Assembly: GCA_947363565.1 (NCBI GenBank)
Contig: CANAPP010000025.1
Span: 1-43,346 of the forward strand
Reading direction: 5' to 3'
DNA from: an uncultured Lachnospiraceae bacterium
Lineage (GTDB): Bacteria; Bacillota; Clostridia; Lachnospirales; Lachnospiraceae
DNA: 43,346 nt
Part shown: one piece after another, positions 17,338-25,647 of the stretch
How positions within the stretch are numbered: position 1 is the first letter of the stretch
How the letters are laid out: every line of letters starts with the position of its first letter
The notes under the pieces: generated by a model
What the model saw: the letters and a program-made list of their open reading frames with translations, nothing else
Database searches by the model: none
What the model was told of the DNA's origin: nothing
Made by a program: the position numbers and the translations under genes

Positions 17338-17395
17338 ACTTTACCGTTATATTGTACCAAATCTGCACGCAGTTCACTATAATTATTTTCAAAAC

Positions 17396-17424
17396 TTGCC
17401 AATCCGCCCTCATTCTGCTAAAAT
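17396..17424 (+). promoter_or_regulatory. Sigma-A promoter for yqeY
   Basis: -35 TTGCCA (17396-17401), 17-bp spacer, -10 TAAAAT (17419-17424), each 5/6 to consensus. The predicted start near 17431 leaves an ~85-nt leader that contains a small CCGGA/TCCGG hairpin. Confidence 0.55.
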
Positions 17425-17515
17425 GTGAACCGTAATCCGGACACCCCTTTCCGGAGCAGCCATCCGCTGTCTGCGCCGGAAGGTTTCAAAAAACGAGAAT
17501 GGAGGAATGAAGCAC

Positions 17516-17962
17516 ATGAGCAAGATCGATGAAGTAAGAGCTGACATGGTAAAGGCCATGAAGGCAGGAGACAAAGGGAAAAAGGATACCTTATCACTTT
17601 TATTGTCCGCGCTGAAAAATAAAGCGATCGACAAACGGGAAGACCTGACTTGCGAGGAAGAGACCCAGGTAATCTTAAAGGAGATCAAACAGGTAAAAGA
17701 AACTCTGGAGATGACGCCCGCAGACCGTGAGGATATCATCAAAGAATGCACTGACCGCCTGAATGTGCTGAATGACTACGCACCGAAGATGATGAACGAG
17801 GCCGAAATCCGCGAGGTGATAAAGGCCGTCCTTGCCGAGACCGGCATCGAAGCGCCTACCGCTAAAGACAAGGGAAAGATCATGAAAGTTCTTATGCCGA
17901 AAGTTAAAGGCAAAGCAGACGGGAAACTGGTGAACGATATATTTACCACATTTTTACCGTAA
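17516..17962 (+). CDS. GatB/YqeY domain-containing protein
   Basis: 148 aa, the normal YqeY length, beginning MSKIDEVRADMVKAMKAGDK. The whole protein is the YqeY/GatB C-terminal helical domain (KKDTLSLLLSALKNKAID, EETQVILKEIKQ, APKMMNEAEIREVIKAVLAE, GKIMKVLMPKVKGKADGKLV). The related domain in GatB contacts tRNA in the amidotransferase, but the role of the free-standing protein is unknown. Start chosen at ATG 17516, 10 nt after GGAGG; an ATG nine bases earlier is only 1 nt from it. It is one of only two plus-strand genes, divergent from moxR and convergent with the foldase gene. Confidence 0.9.
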   Translation: MSKIDEVRADMVKAMKAGDKGKKDTLSLLLSALKNKAIDKREDLTCEEETQVILKEIKQVKETLEMTPADREDIIKECTDRLNVLNDYAPKMMNEAEIREVIKAVLAETGIEAPTAKDKGKIMKVLMPKVKGKADGKLVNDIFTTFLP

Positions 17963-17978
17963 GGAAAAGACCAAAAGA

Positions 17979-18011
17979 AAAAGGGGCGCGGCTTATGCTG
18001 CTCCCCCTTTT
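17979..18011. terminator. Bidirectional terminator between yqeY and the foldase gene
   Basis: AAAAGGGGCGCGGC and GCTGCTCCCCCTTTT form a stem with a small internal mismatch around a TTAT loop, flanked by A-rich sequence on one side and T-rich on the other. It can therefore serve both converging genes. Confidence 0.75.
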
Positions 18012-18037
18012 ATCCGTCCGGTTTCCTCCGGCCGGCC

Positions 18038-19114
18038 TTACTCACCGCTTTCTTCGCTCTCCGCCTGGTCGTCGGTCTTTACTTCATCTGCGTAAGGCTC
18101 TTTTTCTGCCTGCTTCATCGTAACGCCCAGATCATTAAAGCTGATCTTCTCCCACGCCTTTTTATTCACCTCTGTCTTCGCGTCCTTGAGCCATTTTTCC
18201 GTAACCTCGGAAAACAACTGGTTTTCCCGCTCGGTGATGATCTCTTTCTTCCTGGACTCGGTAGCGTCCTTATCCATAAGGCTGGTGACTTTGGCAACGT
18301 AGCAGCCGTTCTCCGCCTCGACTACACCTGTCACTTCATCCTTTTTAAGCTTATCCGCCGCCTTCACCAGATTAGCGTCAGGTGCCTGCGTCTCGGCGTC
18401 AAACGCAGCATCCTGCACCTCCACGTCCTGCTCCCCGGCAAGCTCGGCAAACTTATCGCTGTCATCCCTTGCACTTTTTGCGAATTCTTCTGCCTTCTTC
18501 TTCACTGCTGCCTTCTCCTCGTCGGTCATGTCAGCCGAAGTATCCCCTTCCGTCTTCTTATAAGAAAACAGCACATACTCCATCTTCTTTCTGGCAGCCT
18601 CTTCGTCGGAAACGTTCCGGTCCGCGTCTCTCTGGATCTCTGTGCGCATCCGTTGTTCCACAGCCATCAGGGTAAGCATCCGCTCCACAGCCTCCTTGTT
18701 GGACATGATCTTATCCTTATTCTCCAGGGAATTATCCTCGTCGAACTCCTTTGCCGCCTTCGACACTATCCCCTTCTCGGCGTCCGAAAGCACAACGTCA
18801 TAATCCTTCATATGCTGCTCTAACACCAGCATCCGCTTCAGGTCATCCTGGATGGATGCCTTGACAGCCTCCTCGTAAGTCTTTCCCTCATCCGCCTCAG
18901 TATTCCACATATCATTGCCCATATAGGCAAAATAAGTCTCATACTGCGCCTGTGTGTATCTCGCGTAAAAATTTGCCACATCTGCCGTAAGCTCGGAATC
19001 ATCCACCTTGATGACTACCTCATTGGGACTGGCCGAGATCAGGCTGCAGCCGGTCATGGACGAAACGGCAACCGACACTGCTGCGGCAATAGTCAATAAT
19101 CTTTTTTTCATCAT
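18038..19114 (-). CDS. PrsA/SurA-like foldase lipoprotein
   Basis: About 358 aa. The signal peptide ends in a lipobox (SSMTGC) at residue ~23, so the protein is expected to be anchored outside the membrane as a lipoprotein. A SurA/PrsA N-terminal helical domain follows (VVIKVDDSELTADVANFYAR). The central region (MEYVLFSYKKTEG... KFAELA... GCYVAKVTS) aligns in pattern with parvulin-type prolyl isomerase domains but is degenerate, so isomerase activity is uncertain. The tail is acidic. The start could be 19120, 19114 or 19111; 19114 is 9 nt from AAGGAGG. A strong promoter lies inside the end of mfd. The likely job is folding secreted proteins, which fits the nearby secDF function. Confidence 0.75.
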   Translation of the reverse strand: MMKKRLLTIAAAVSVAVSSMTGCSLISASPNEVVIKVDDSELTADVANFYARYTQAQYETYFAYMGNDMWNTEADEGKTYEEAVKASIQDDLKRMLVLEQHMKDYDVVLSDAEKGIVSKAAKEFDEDNSLENKDKIMSNKEAVERMLTLMAVEQRMRTEIQRDADRNVSDEEAARKKMEYVLFSYKKTEGDTSADMTDEEKAAVKKKAEEFAKSARDDSDKFAELAGEQDVEVQDAAFDAETQAPDANLVKAADKLKKDEVTGVVEAENGCYVAKVTSLMDKDATESRKKEIITERENQLFSEVTEKWLKDAKTEVNKKAWEKISFNDLGVTMKQAEKEPYADEVKTDDQAESEESGE

Positions 19115-19148
19115 ATCCATAATCCTCCTTGGTACTGCTAACTTATAT

Positions 19149-19177
19149 ATTATACCTTCTTTCTAGCATTCTATCAA
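19149..19177 (-). promoter_or_regulatory. Sigma-A promoter for the foldase gene, overlapping mfd 3' end
   Basis: On the minus strand, -35 TTGATA (19172-19177) lies within the last codons of mfd; after a 17-bp spacer comes a perfect -10 TATAAT (19149-19154). The leader would be ~28 nt. Confidence 0.68.
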
Positions 19178-22100
19178 TCCCTTTATCTCATTTAACATAC
19201 TTTTCACAATCTCTATAGAGCTTTGCTGCTCTTCTTTTTTGTTCTTCTTCATCTTCCGGTAGACAAAGCAGGGCGCCTTCGCGTCCGTCTTTAACACCAA
19301 CTCTCCCTTATGCCGCCCGATAAGCTCCGGGATCTTTTCCGGACAGACCTTCGCCCTCTCGAACATGGTAAAGGTATACGTTTCTCCTTTCTGCTCCACC
19401 GCCGTGACATAAGCACTGTGTGCCTGAGCCTTGAGCGCCGCCACCAAAAGGAGCTTTTCCACTTTCTTCGGGATATCGCCGAACCGGTCGATCAGTTCCT
19501 CTGTCATGTCCTCCATCTCCTCACTGGACTCTATGGCGGCGATCCGCTTATAGATGTCAAGCTTCTGGTACTCGTTGGGGATATAGCTGTCCGGGATATA
19601 GGCATCCACGTTAAGGTCGATGGTCGTGGTGTAATCCTCTTCTTCAGCCTCACCCTTCAGGTACCGCACCGCCTCGTTCAGCATCTTACAGTAAAGGTCG
19701 TACCCTACCGCCTCCATGTGCCCGTGCTGTTCCGCGCCCAGGAGGTTTCCCGCGCCGCGGATCTCAAGGTCGCGCATGGCAATCTTGATCCCTGACCCCA
19801 GATCGGTAAATTCCCGGATCGCCGCCAGCCGCTTTTCCGCCACCTCCTTAAGGAGCTTATCCCTTCGGTAGAGGAGGAATGCGTAAGCCATGCGGTTCGA
19901 CCTGCCGACGCGCCCTCTGAGCTGATAGAGTTGGGACAGCCCGAGACGATCCGCGTCGTGGATGATCATCGTATTCACGTTGGAGATATCAAGTCCGGTC
20001 TCGATGATGGTGGTGGACACCAGGACATCTATCTCGCCGCCGATGAAATCATACATGATCCGCTCAAGCTCCCGCTCTTTCATCTGCCCGTGGGCAAAAG
20101 ACACATTAAGCTCCGGCACCAGCTTCTGGACATTGGCCGTCACCTCCGCGATATCCTCTACCCGGTTATAGACGTAATACACCTGTCCCTGCCTTGCACA
20201 CTCCCGCTCGATGGCTTCCCGCACCATCTCGTCATTGTACTCCATGACATAGGTCTGGATGGGCAGCCGGTCGTTGGGCGCCTCCTCAAGGACACTCATG
20301 TCCCGGATGCCGATCAGGCTCATGTGGAGCGTCCGGGGGATGGGCGTGGCCGTGAGGGTCAGAACATCCACGTTCTCCTTCATCTTTTTGATCTTTTCCT
20401 TGTGCTGCACGCCGAACCGTTGCTCCTCGTCGATGATGAGAAGCCCCAGGTCCTTGAATTTCAGGTCATTGCCCAGCACCCGGTGGGTGCCGATGACGAT
20501 GTCCACAAGCCCGCGCTTTAAATCCTCCACCGTCTTCTTCTGCTGGGCGGGCGTCCGGAATCTGCACATTAAGTCCACCCGCACCGGGAAATCCTTCATC
20601 CTCTGCAAAAATGTATTGTAATGCTGCTGCGCCAGTATGGTCGTCGGCACCAAGTACACGACCTGCTTATCCTCCTGCACCGCCTTGAACGCCGCCCGGA
20701 TAGCGATCTCTGTCTTGCCGTAGCCCACATCCCCGCAGATCAGACGGTCCATGATCTTCTTACTCTTCATATCCCGCTTCACTGCCTCGATAGCAAGTGT
20801 CTGGTCCTCCGTCTCCTCGAAGGGGAACATCTCCTCGAACTCCCGCTGCCAGACCGTATCCTCTCCGTACTGATAGCCCTCGGACTTTTCCCTGGCCGCG
20901 TAAAGCTCCACCAGGTCTTTGGCAATCTCCTTCACCGCGCCCCTGACCCGGCTCTTCGTCCGGTTCCACTCCTGGGTGCCGAGACTGTTAAGCCGCGGTT
21001 TCTTTGCGTCCGCGTTGGCATACTTCTGGATCAGGTCAAGCTGGGTCGCCGGGATGTAGAGATTCCCGCCTTTGGCGTAGGAAATCTTCATATAATCCTT
21101 GGATATCTTATCCACCTCAATCTTTTCAATCCCCTGGTAGATGCCAAGGCCGTGACTTTCATGGACCACATAATCGCCGGGCTTAAGCTCCGCAAAGCTC
21201 TGGATCTTCCGCCCTTCATACACCCGCCGCTTCTTTTTCTTCTTTACCTTCCCAAAGATATCCGTCTCGGAGATTACGGTGAATTTCAGCATAGGATACT
21301 CGTACCCCTCCGCCGCATAGCCATACACCGTCATAATCTCCCCGGGCTGTACCTCGCGCTCCATATCATCGCTGTAAAAACTGCTCAGGTTATAATCCCG
21401 CAGATCCTCCGCCAGACGCTTCGCCCTTGTGCGGGAGCCGGAGATGAGCACCACCCGATATCCGCTGCGCTTAAGCCGCTTCAGATCCTGAGTCAGCATC
21501 TCGAAGCTGTTGTTGTAGGGGTTCACGCTCTTGCACTGCAGGCTGTAGGTTCCCCGCACATCAAATTCCTTTAAGCGCATCTCCAGCGCAAGGAAGCCGA
21601 TACTTCTATACCCGTTCATCATCCCCGCGATCTCCTTCGCCGGATAAAGCTTCGCCTCTGCGTCCGTTATCGTATATCCGCTCTCCACCCGTTTTTTCTG
21701 GGCCTCCATAAATTCCTCTTCCACGCCCTGTCCCTTCTCTAAGAGCCGGAGTGGTTCATCTAAGAACAGGATGGTATCTTCCCGGTCAAAATACTCGAGA
21801 AAAGAGACACCTCTTTCTCCCTCCCCCGGAAATTCAATGGCAGGGTAGATCACTGCTTCTGTGAGATTCTCTATGGAGCGCTGGGACTCGACATCAAAGG
21901 TGCGTATGGAATCTACCTCATCCCCCCACAGCTCGATGCGCACCGGAAGCTCTCCGGCCAGCGGGTAGATATCCAGGATACCGCCCCGCACGGCAAACTG
22001 CCCCGGGCCTTCCACCTGTTCTTCCCTGTCGTACCCTACTTTTGCAAGCTTAACGGCAAGCTTATCCATATCAACCGCCCCGTCATGCGCGATCCGGATC

Positions 22101-22507
22101 ACCCGCTCTCTGATCACTTCCCTGGGAAGCAACGCGTCCATAAAAGCGTCAAAGCTTGTGACTACCGTAACATTTTCCCTGGAAATAACTGCCTCCAAAA
22201 CTTCCATCCGCTGCCTGGTCAGTTCCTTGCTGCGAAGATCTGCCTGGTAAAAGAGCAGGTCCTTCGCCGGATAGAGGTAAGTATCCCCGTCGAGAAACCG
22301 GTACTCCTCATAGACCTTCTTGGCTTTTGACTCACTGGAACAGGCGATGACTTTATATCTGCAGCCATCGCTCAGTGCGTACATCATATGTGTTTTCTGG
22401 GAATTCACGCAGCCGCAGACCCGTATCATCCCCGGCTTTTCTTTCCTGGACTTATAAATCTCCCCGAACTCTGCCAGCTCGTTTAAGGGTCCGATCAACG
22501 CTTGCAT
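19163..22507 (-). CDS. mfd: Transcription-repair coupling factor
   Basis: Large ATP-driven translocase that removes stalled RNA polymerase and recruits UvrA. 1114 aa, slightly shorter than the ~1150-1180 typical of Mfd. Order: UvrB-like N-terminal module (1-~380), CarD-like RNA-polymerase interaction domain (~440-510, KPGDYVVHESHGLGIYQGIE), RecG-like helicase motor with Walker A CGDVGYGKTE (~592) and Walker B DEEQ (~692), motif LTATPIPRTLHMS, and VLVSTTIIETGLDI...QLRGRVGRS of motifs V-VI; then the C-terminal TRCF domain. ATG 22507 is 8 nt after AGGAGG, and the pth stop lies just upstream, so the two genes are coupled. Confidence 0.96.
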   Translation of the reverse strand: MQALIGPLNELAEFGEIYKSRKEKPGMIRVCGCVNSQKTHMMYALSDGCRYKVIACSSESKAKKVYEEYRFLDGDTYLYPAKDLLFYQADLRSKELTRQRMEVLEAVISRENVTVVTSFDAFMDALLPREVIRERVIRIAHDGAVDMDKLAVKLAKVGYDREEQVEGPGQFAVRGGILDIYPLAGELPVRIELWGDEVDSIRTFDVESQRSIENLTEAVIYPAIEFPGEGERGVSFLEYFDREDTILFLDEPLRLLEKGQGVEEEFMEAQKKRVESGYTITDAEAKLYPAKEIAGMMNGYRSIGFLALEMRLKEFDVRGTYSLQCKSVNPYNNSFEMLTQDLKRLKRSGYRVVLISGSRTRAKRLAEDLRDYNLSSFYSDDMEREVQPGEIMTVYGYAAEGYEYPMLKFTVISETDIFGKVKKKKKRRVYEGRKIQSFAELKPGDYVVHESHGLGIYQGIEKIEVDKISKDYMKISYAKGGNLYIPATQLDLIQKYANADAKKPRLNSLGTQEWNRTKSRVRGAVKEIAKDLVELYAAREKSEGYQYGEDTVWQREFEEMFPFEETEDQTLAIEAVKRDMKSKKIMDRLICGDVGYGKTEIAIRAAFKAVQEDKQVVYLVPTTILAQQHYNTFLQRMKDFPVRVDLMCRFRTPAQQKKTVEDLKRGLVDIVIGTHRVLGNDLKFKDLGLLIIDEEQRFGVQHKEKIKKMKENVDVLTLTATPIPRTLHMSLIGIRDMSVLEEAPNDRLPIQTYVMEYNDEMVREAIERECARQGQVYYVYNRVEDIAEVTANVQKLVPELNVSFAHGQMKERELERIMYDFIGGEIDVLVSTTIIETGLDISNVNTMIIHDADRLGLSQLYQLRGRVGRSNRMAYAFLLYRRDKLLKEVAEKRLAAIREFTDLGSGIKIAMRDLEIRGAGNLLGAEQHGHMEAVGYDLYCKMLNEAVRYLKGEAEEEDYTTTIDLNVDAYIPDSYIPNEYQKLDIYKRIAAIESSEEMEDMTEELIDRFGDIPKKVEKLLLVAALKAQAHSAYVTAVEQKGETYTFTMFERAKVCPEKIPELIGRHKGELVLKTDAKAPCFVYRKMKKNKKEEQQSSIEIVKSMLNEIKGLIEC

Positions 22508-22510
22508 CGT

Positions 22511-23095
22511 CTATGCCTCCTGTGGCTTTAATTTCCGGTTATATTCGTTCATGGCCGCGTCCGTCTCACCGTTTAAGATCATGACCGCTGCCTTCACTGC
22601 CTTTTCATATCCCTCTTCCATCTCTTCCCGCTCGCCCCTGGAAAAACGGCTGAGCACATAATCCGCAAGGTCATACTTTTTCGGCTTCTCCCCTACACCG
22701 ATCTTTATACGGCAGAACAAGTCCGTATCCAGATGGGAGATGATACTTTTGATCCCGTTATGGCCGCCGGCGCTTCCCTTCTTGCGGATCCGAAGCTGTC
22801 CGACTCCGAGGCTCACATCGTCGTAGATCACGAGAAGCTCCTGCTCCTCTTCAATCTTATAATAATCCACAAGGCTCCTTACGCTCTCACCGCTCAGGTT
22901 CATATACGTCTGGGGCTTTGCCAGGATGACCTTCTTTCCCTCGATGATCCCTTTTCCAATCAGCGCGCGGCTCTTTCTTGTCTCTACGGTTATATTATAT
23001 TTGTCCGCCAATAAATCTATCACATCAAATCCCACATTATGCCTCGTTCCCTCGTACTGGAGGGTGGGATTTCCAAGTCCTACGATCACAAACAT
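22511..23095 (-). CDS. pth: Peptidyl-tRNA hydrolase
   Basis: Releases peptides from peptidyl-tRNA that has dropped off ribosomes. 194 aa. Catalytic His is in GTRHNVGF (~20), the substrate-binding Asn in KPQTYMNLSG (~66), the Asp in YDDVSL (~91) and the GSAGGHNGIKSI motif (~108-119) is complete. It is the first gene of pth-mfd, with only three bases between the pth stop and the mfd start codon. A promoter candidate with a 17-bp spacer lies upstream. Divergent from the small membrane protein gene at 23221. Confidence 0.96.
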   Translation of the reverse strand: MFVIVGLGNPTLQYEGTRHNVGFDVIDLLADKYNITVETRKSRALIGKGIIEGKKVILAKPQTYMNLSGESVRSLVDYYKIEEEQELLVIYDDVSLGVGQLRIRKKGSAGGHNGIKSIISHLDTDLFCRIKIGVGEKPKKYDLADYVLSRFSRGEREEMEEGYEKAVKAAVMILNGETDAAMNEYNRKLKPQEA

Positions 23096-23122
23096 ACTTT
23101 CACCTCATCTTTTCCCTTCTAC

Positions 23123-23151
23123 ATTCTACAGGAATACCCCTGATTTGTCAT
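23123..23151 (-). promoter_or_regulatory. Sigma-A promoter for pth-mfd
   Basis: On the minus strand, -35 ATGACA (23146-23151), 17-bp spacer, -10 TAGAAT (23123-23128), each 5/6 to consensus. It lies in the 125-bp divergent gap; the predicted leader is ~20 nt. Confidence 0.5.
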
Positions 23152-23220
23152 GCATAATTTTAACAATTATTTCATATCATTATAAAGAACAAAAAACATA
23201 CAATTACGAGGAGGACTGCT

Positions 23221-23655
23221 ATGAGTTCCAAAACTAAAATCGTTGTATTGCATATGAAAGAGATTGTATATACTGCCATATTCGCAGTTTTAGCAATAGT
23301 TTTGATCCTGTTACTGATATTCATGTTCCGTCCGAAAAGCCAGGAGACGAGCGCTGAGGCGGACAAATACGTCCCCGGCGTCTACACTTCCACCGTGACT
23401 TTGAACAACACGGCGCTTGAGGTGGAGGTCACCGTGGATGAGTCCCACATCAACTCCATCCGCTTCTCCAACCTCGACGAATCCGTGACTACCATGTACC
23501 CGCTGATCCAGCCGACCATCGAGGATATCGCGGAACAGGTATACGAAAAGCAATCTCTTGACAATATCGAATATTCTGAGGAGTATCCTTATACCTCCCA
23601 GATTCTTACCGGTGCAATAGACGAAGCTTTAGAAAAAGCCATAACTGCCGAGTAG
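23221..23655 (+). CDS. Membrane-anchored protein with an FMN_bind-like extracytoplasmic domain
   Basis: 144 aa behind GAGGAGG. One membrane helix (~15-37, IVYTAIFAVLAIVLILLLIFM) and a ~95-residue outer domain: VPGVYTSTVTLNNTALEVEV, VDESHINSIRFSNLDES, YPLIQPTIEDIAEQVYEKQS, PYTSQILTGAIDEALEKA. Spacing and strand pattern resemble the FMN_bind fold (GxYxG...V.V.V.DGKI..I, a mid helix, and a C-terminal SGAT.TS.AI..AV..AL). The [S/D]GA[S/T]-T flavinylation motif is replaced by PYTSQILTGAI, so covalent FMN is not expected. Function unknown. The fold suggestion is an inference from pattern. Its stop codon lies inside a bidirectional terminator. Confidence 0.65.
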   Translation: MSSKTKIVVLHMKEIVYTAIFAVLAIVLILLLIFMFRPKSQETSAEADKYVPGVYTSTVTLNNTALEVEVTVDESHINSIRFSNLDESVTTMYPLIQPTIEDIAEQVYEKQSLDNIEYSEEYPYTSQILTGAIDEALEKAITAE

Positions 23656-23667
23656 GCAGCTATGGCT
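23637..23667. terminator. Bidirectional terminator between convergent genes
   Basis: AGCCATAACTGCC and GGCAGCTATGGCT pair over 13 positions with one mismatch around a GAGTA loop. TTTCTT follows on the plus strand and TTTTTC on the minus strand. It includes the stop codon of the plus-strand gene at 23653-23655. Confidence 0.8.
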
Positions 23668-23677
23668 TTCTTCACGA

Positions 23678-23941
23678 TCAGCCTTCCACAATCAAGTATT
23701 TTCCGTTTGGGATCGCAAACACTTCCGATGCCTCTTCCAATTCTTCCGCGGACATCCCGTCCACATCCAGGCCCTCTTCACTGAGAAACTGCCGTACTTC
23801 CTCAATGCTGTCTACCACCGCTGCCATGCAGTCCTCCAAGAAGGCTTCCGCTTCCTCGAGCGTCTCAACGACCGGCTCGTCAAAGAGCCTGCCCTGATCC
23901 TTAAGAAAAGTCTTAAGGCACTCCTCGTCATACTCATACAT
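23678..23941 (-). CDS. Small acidic protein of unknown function
   Basis: 87 aa, strongly acidic, with no signal peptide or membrane helix. It begins MYEYDEECLKTFLKDQGRLF, has a helical middle (EEAEAFLEDCMAAVVDSIEE, VRQFLSEEG) and ends in a short beta-like tail (EVFAIPNGKYLIVEG). A clear ribosome binding site (GGGAGGG, ~9 nt) and codon use like its neighbours show it is a real gene. I do not recognise the family. It lies 36 nt after the HAD phosphatase gene start side is upstream of it on the same strand's far side, that is, the HAD gene precedes it in transcription, so the two may be cotranscribed. Confidence 0.65.
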   Translation of the reverse strand: MYEYDEECLKTFLKDQGRLFDEPVVETLEEAEAFLEDCMAAVVDSIEEVRQFLSEEGLDVDGMSAEELEEASEVFAIPNGKYLIVEG

Positions 23942-23984
23942 ACCTGACTGCCCTCCCTTCTTTTTTCTGATTCTATCCTGATGA

Positions 23985-24638
23985 TTAATTGAAAAACCTA
24001 AGAAGCTCCTCTGGCCGCCTGATCAGCTCAGATGCCCCCGCCGCCTTAAGCTCCTTCTCTGTCCGAAAGCCCCAGGCCGCGCTTAAAGTCTTTACCCCGG
24101 CATTGCGCCCTGTCTCGATATCCACCTCGGAATCGCCCACATACAGGCATTCCTCCTTCGTGATCCCAAGCTTTCCAAGGATCAGGAATATGCCCTCCGG
24201 CGAAGGCTTTCTCGCGGTTCCTTCCCGCTGGCCCATAGTAAGGTCAAAGATCCCGCAGCCGAAGACGCCTTCAGCCACCTTCACCGTCTGCCTGTGGGGC
24301 TTGTTGGAAAGAACAGCCAGCCTTACGCCCCTGCGCCTTAACTCCTCCAGCAGCTTCTCTATCCCTTCGTAGGGTGTTACATGATATGTACAATTCTCAT
24401 CAAATATGCGTCCGTATACTTCCATCGCCTCATCAAGCCTTAACGCCTCTTTATCGCCCGCAGCCTTAAGCGCCTTATCCAGGAGCATCTTCGCCCCGTT
24501 TCCCACAAAGCTCTGGCACTGCCCCTTTGTGATTGGGGAAAGCCCCATCTCCTCAAGGGTCCTCCCTACCGAATAAGCCAGAGACTCGATCGTATCTGCA
24601 AGCGTCCCGTCCAAGTCAAAAATACATGCTTTTATCAT
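23985..24638 (-). CDS. HAD-family hydrolase, phosphoglycolate phosphatase-like
   Basis: About 217 aa, HAD subfamily IA. Motif I is FDLDGTLADT with the nucleophile and acid Asp, motif II is AVLSNKPH, motif III Lys is in RKPSPEGI, and motif IV is YVGDSEVDIETGRNAG. A helical cap lies between motifs I and II (residues ~17-85). This arrangement is that of Gph/PpaX-type phosphatases; the substrate (2-phosphoglycolate or pyrophosphate) cannot be told apart here. Start chosen at ATG 24638 (MIKACIFDLDG), ~11 nt after GGAGG; the frame opens nine codons earlier without a ribosome binding site. Confidence 0.88.
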   Translation of the reverse strand: MIKACIFDLDGTLADTIESLAYSVGRTLEEMGLSPITKGQCQSFVGNGAKMLLDKALKAAGDKEALRLDEAMEVYGRIFDENCTYHVTPYEGIEKLLEELRRRGVRLAVLSNKPHRQTVKVAEGVFGCGIFDLTMGQREGTARKPSPEGIFLILGKLGITKEECLYVGDSEVDIETGRNAGVKTLSAAWGFRTEKELKAAGASELIRRPEELLRFFN

Positions 24639-24663
24639 CGTAAAAATTCCTCCGTCCTTTTCC

Positions 24664-24692
24664 ATGATAGTATGAACTCAAGAGAATTTCAA
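24664..24692 (-). promoter_or_regulatory. Sigma-A promoter candidate for the HAD gene
   Basis: On the minus strand, -35 TTGAAA (24687-24692), 17-bp spacer, -10 TATCAT (24664-24669). It is placed between sigG and the HAD gene, ~25 nt before the HAD start codon. CATACTA, the sigma-G -10 sequence, overlaps it, but no matching -35 was found. Confidence 0.45.
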
Positions 24693-24749
24693 GTACGGAT
24701 TGCGGATTAGGCGTGATTTTTGCGTGATGCCTGGAGGGACGCCTTATCT

Positions 24750-25526
24750 TCAGCTTAAATACTGCTTCATAGTCCTGAGGGCATTTTTTTCCAGGCGGCT
24801 TACCTGGGCCTGGGAGATGCCGACGTCTTCTGCGACTTCCATCTGGGTGCGCCCTTCGAAAAACCGGAGTCTGATGATGTAACGCTCCCGCTCGCTCAGA
24901 TGCTCCATCGCCGCCTCAAGGGAGAGGTTCTCCACCCATCTGTCTTCCTTGTTCTTCGTGTCGCTTAACTGGTCCATCACGTAGAGGGCGTCGCCGCCGT
25001 CGTTATACACCGGCTCATTAAGGCTCATGGGCGCCTGGATAGCGTCCAGCGCGAAGACGATGTCCTCCTTGGAAATACCGATCTCCTGGGCGATCTCCTG
25101 CACCGTCGGCTCCCTCTGGAACTGCTTCACATAGTTTTCCTTGGCGTAGATCGCCTTGTAGGCCGTATCCCTGAGTGAACGGCTCACCCGGATGCTGTTG
25201 TTATCCCGCATGTACCGGCGGATCTCACCGATGATCATCGGCACGGCATAAGTACTGAACTTCACATCCAGCTCCGTATTGAAATTATTGATGGCCTTGA
25301 TCAGCCCGATACACCCGATCTGGAACAGATCATCCGGGTTCTCATTGCTGGCGCCGAACCTTTTGATCACACTTAACACCAGCCGCAGGTTGCCCTTGAT
25401 ATACTCCTCCTTCGCCTGCTCGTCTCCCTGTTTTATCCGCGCAAACAAAGCTTCCTTCTCCTCTTCTTTCAGGATCGGAAGCTTTGCTGTATTCACACCG
25501 CATATTTCTACTTTTCCCTGTGCCAT
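24750..25526 (-). CDS. sigG: RNA polymerase sporulation sigma factor SigG
   Basis: Late forespore sigma factor. 258 aa from ATG 25526 (MAQGKVEICGVNTAKLPILK), 7 nt after AGGAGG; a longer frame of 19 extra codons overlaps the predicted promoter. Region 2 is intact ([50 protein letters not shown]), followed by region 3 (TVQEIAQEIGISKEDI) and region 4 helix-turn-helix (TQMEVAEDVGISQAQVSRLE). The N-terminal GVNTAKLP segment separates SigG from SigF. In Bacillus spoIIGA, sigE and sigG are adjacent; here a beta-CASP gene lies between sigE and sigG. Confidence 0.95.
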   Translation of the reverse strand: MAQGKVEICGVNTAKLPILKEEEKEALFARIKQGDEQAKEEYIKGNLRLVLSVIKRFGASNENPDDLFQIGCIGLIKAINNFNTELDVKFSTYAVPMIIGEIRRYMRDNNSIRVSRSLRDTAYKAIYAKENYVKQFQREPTVQEIAQEIGISKEDIVFALDAIQAPMSLNEPVYNDGGDALYVMDQLSDTKNKEDRWVENLSLEAAMEHLSERERYIIRLRFFEGRTQMEVAEDVGISQAQVSRLEKNALRTMKQYLS

Positions 25527-25563
25527 AACGAAAACCTCCTGCCAGATTAAATCATCTAGTAGA

Positions 25564-25593
25564 AATTTTCTCCATATGCACATGACTTATTCC
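25564..25593 (-). promoter_or_regulatory. Sigma-F-like promoter for sigG
   Basis: On the minus strand GGAATA (25588-25593), 14 bp, then GGAGAAAATT (25564-25573). This resembles the sigma-F consensus of a G-ATA -35 and a GG--A-A-T -10 with 14-16 bp between. In B. subtilis sigG is transcribed by sigma-F, so the site is where it should be. Consensus is from memory. Confidence 0.45.
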
Positions 25594-25647
25594 CTATACC
25601 GGGAAAATAAAAAAACTTTTAGTCCTTGACAGGCTGCTGCCTGAAGT

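Noticed and set aside
17352-17383. TTGTAC and TATAAT on the plus strand before yqeY
   Set aside because: The spacer is 20 bp; the TTGCCA-17-TAAAAT pair further downstream is a better promoter for yqeY.
20621-21574. 317-residue plus-strand ORF inside mfd
   Set aside because: Antisense shadow produced by biased third positions. mfd on the other strand has every expected motif.
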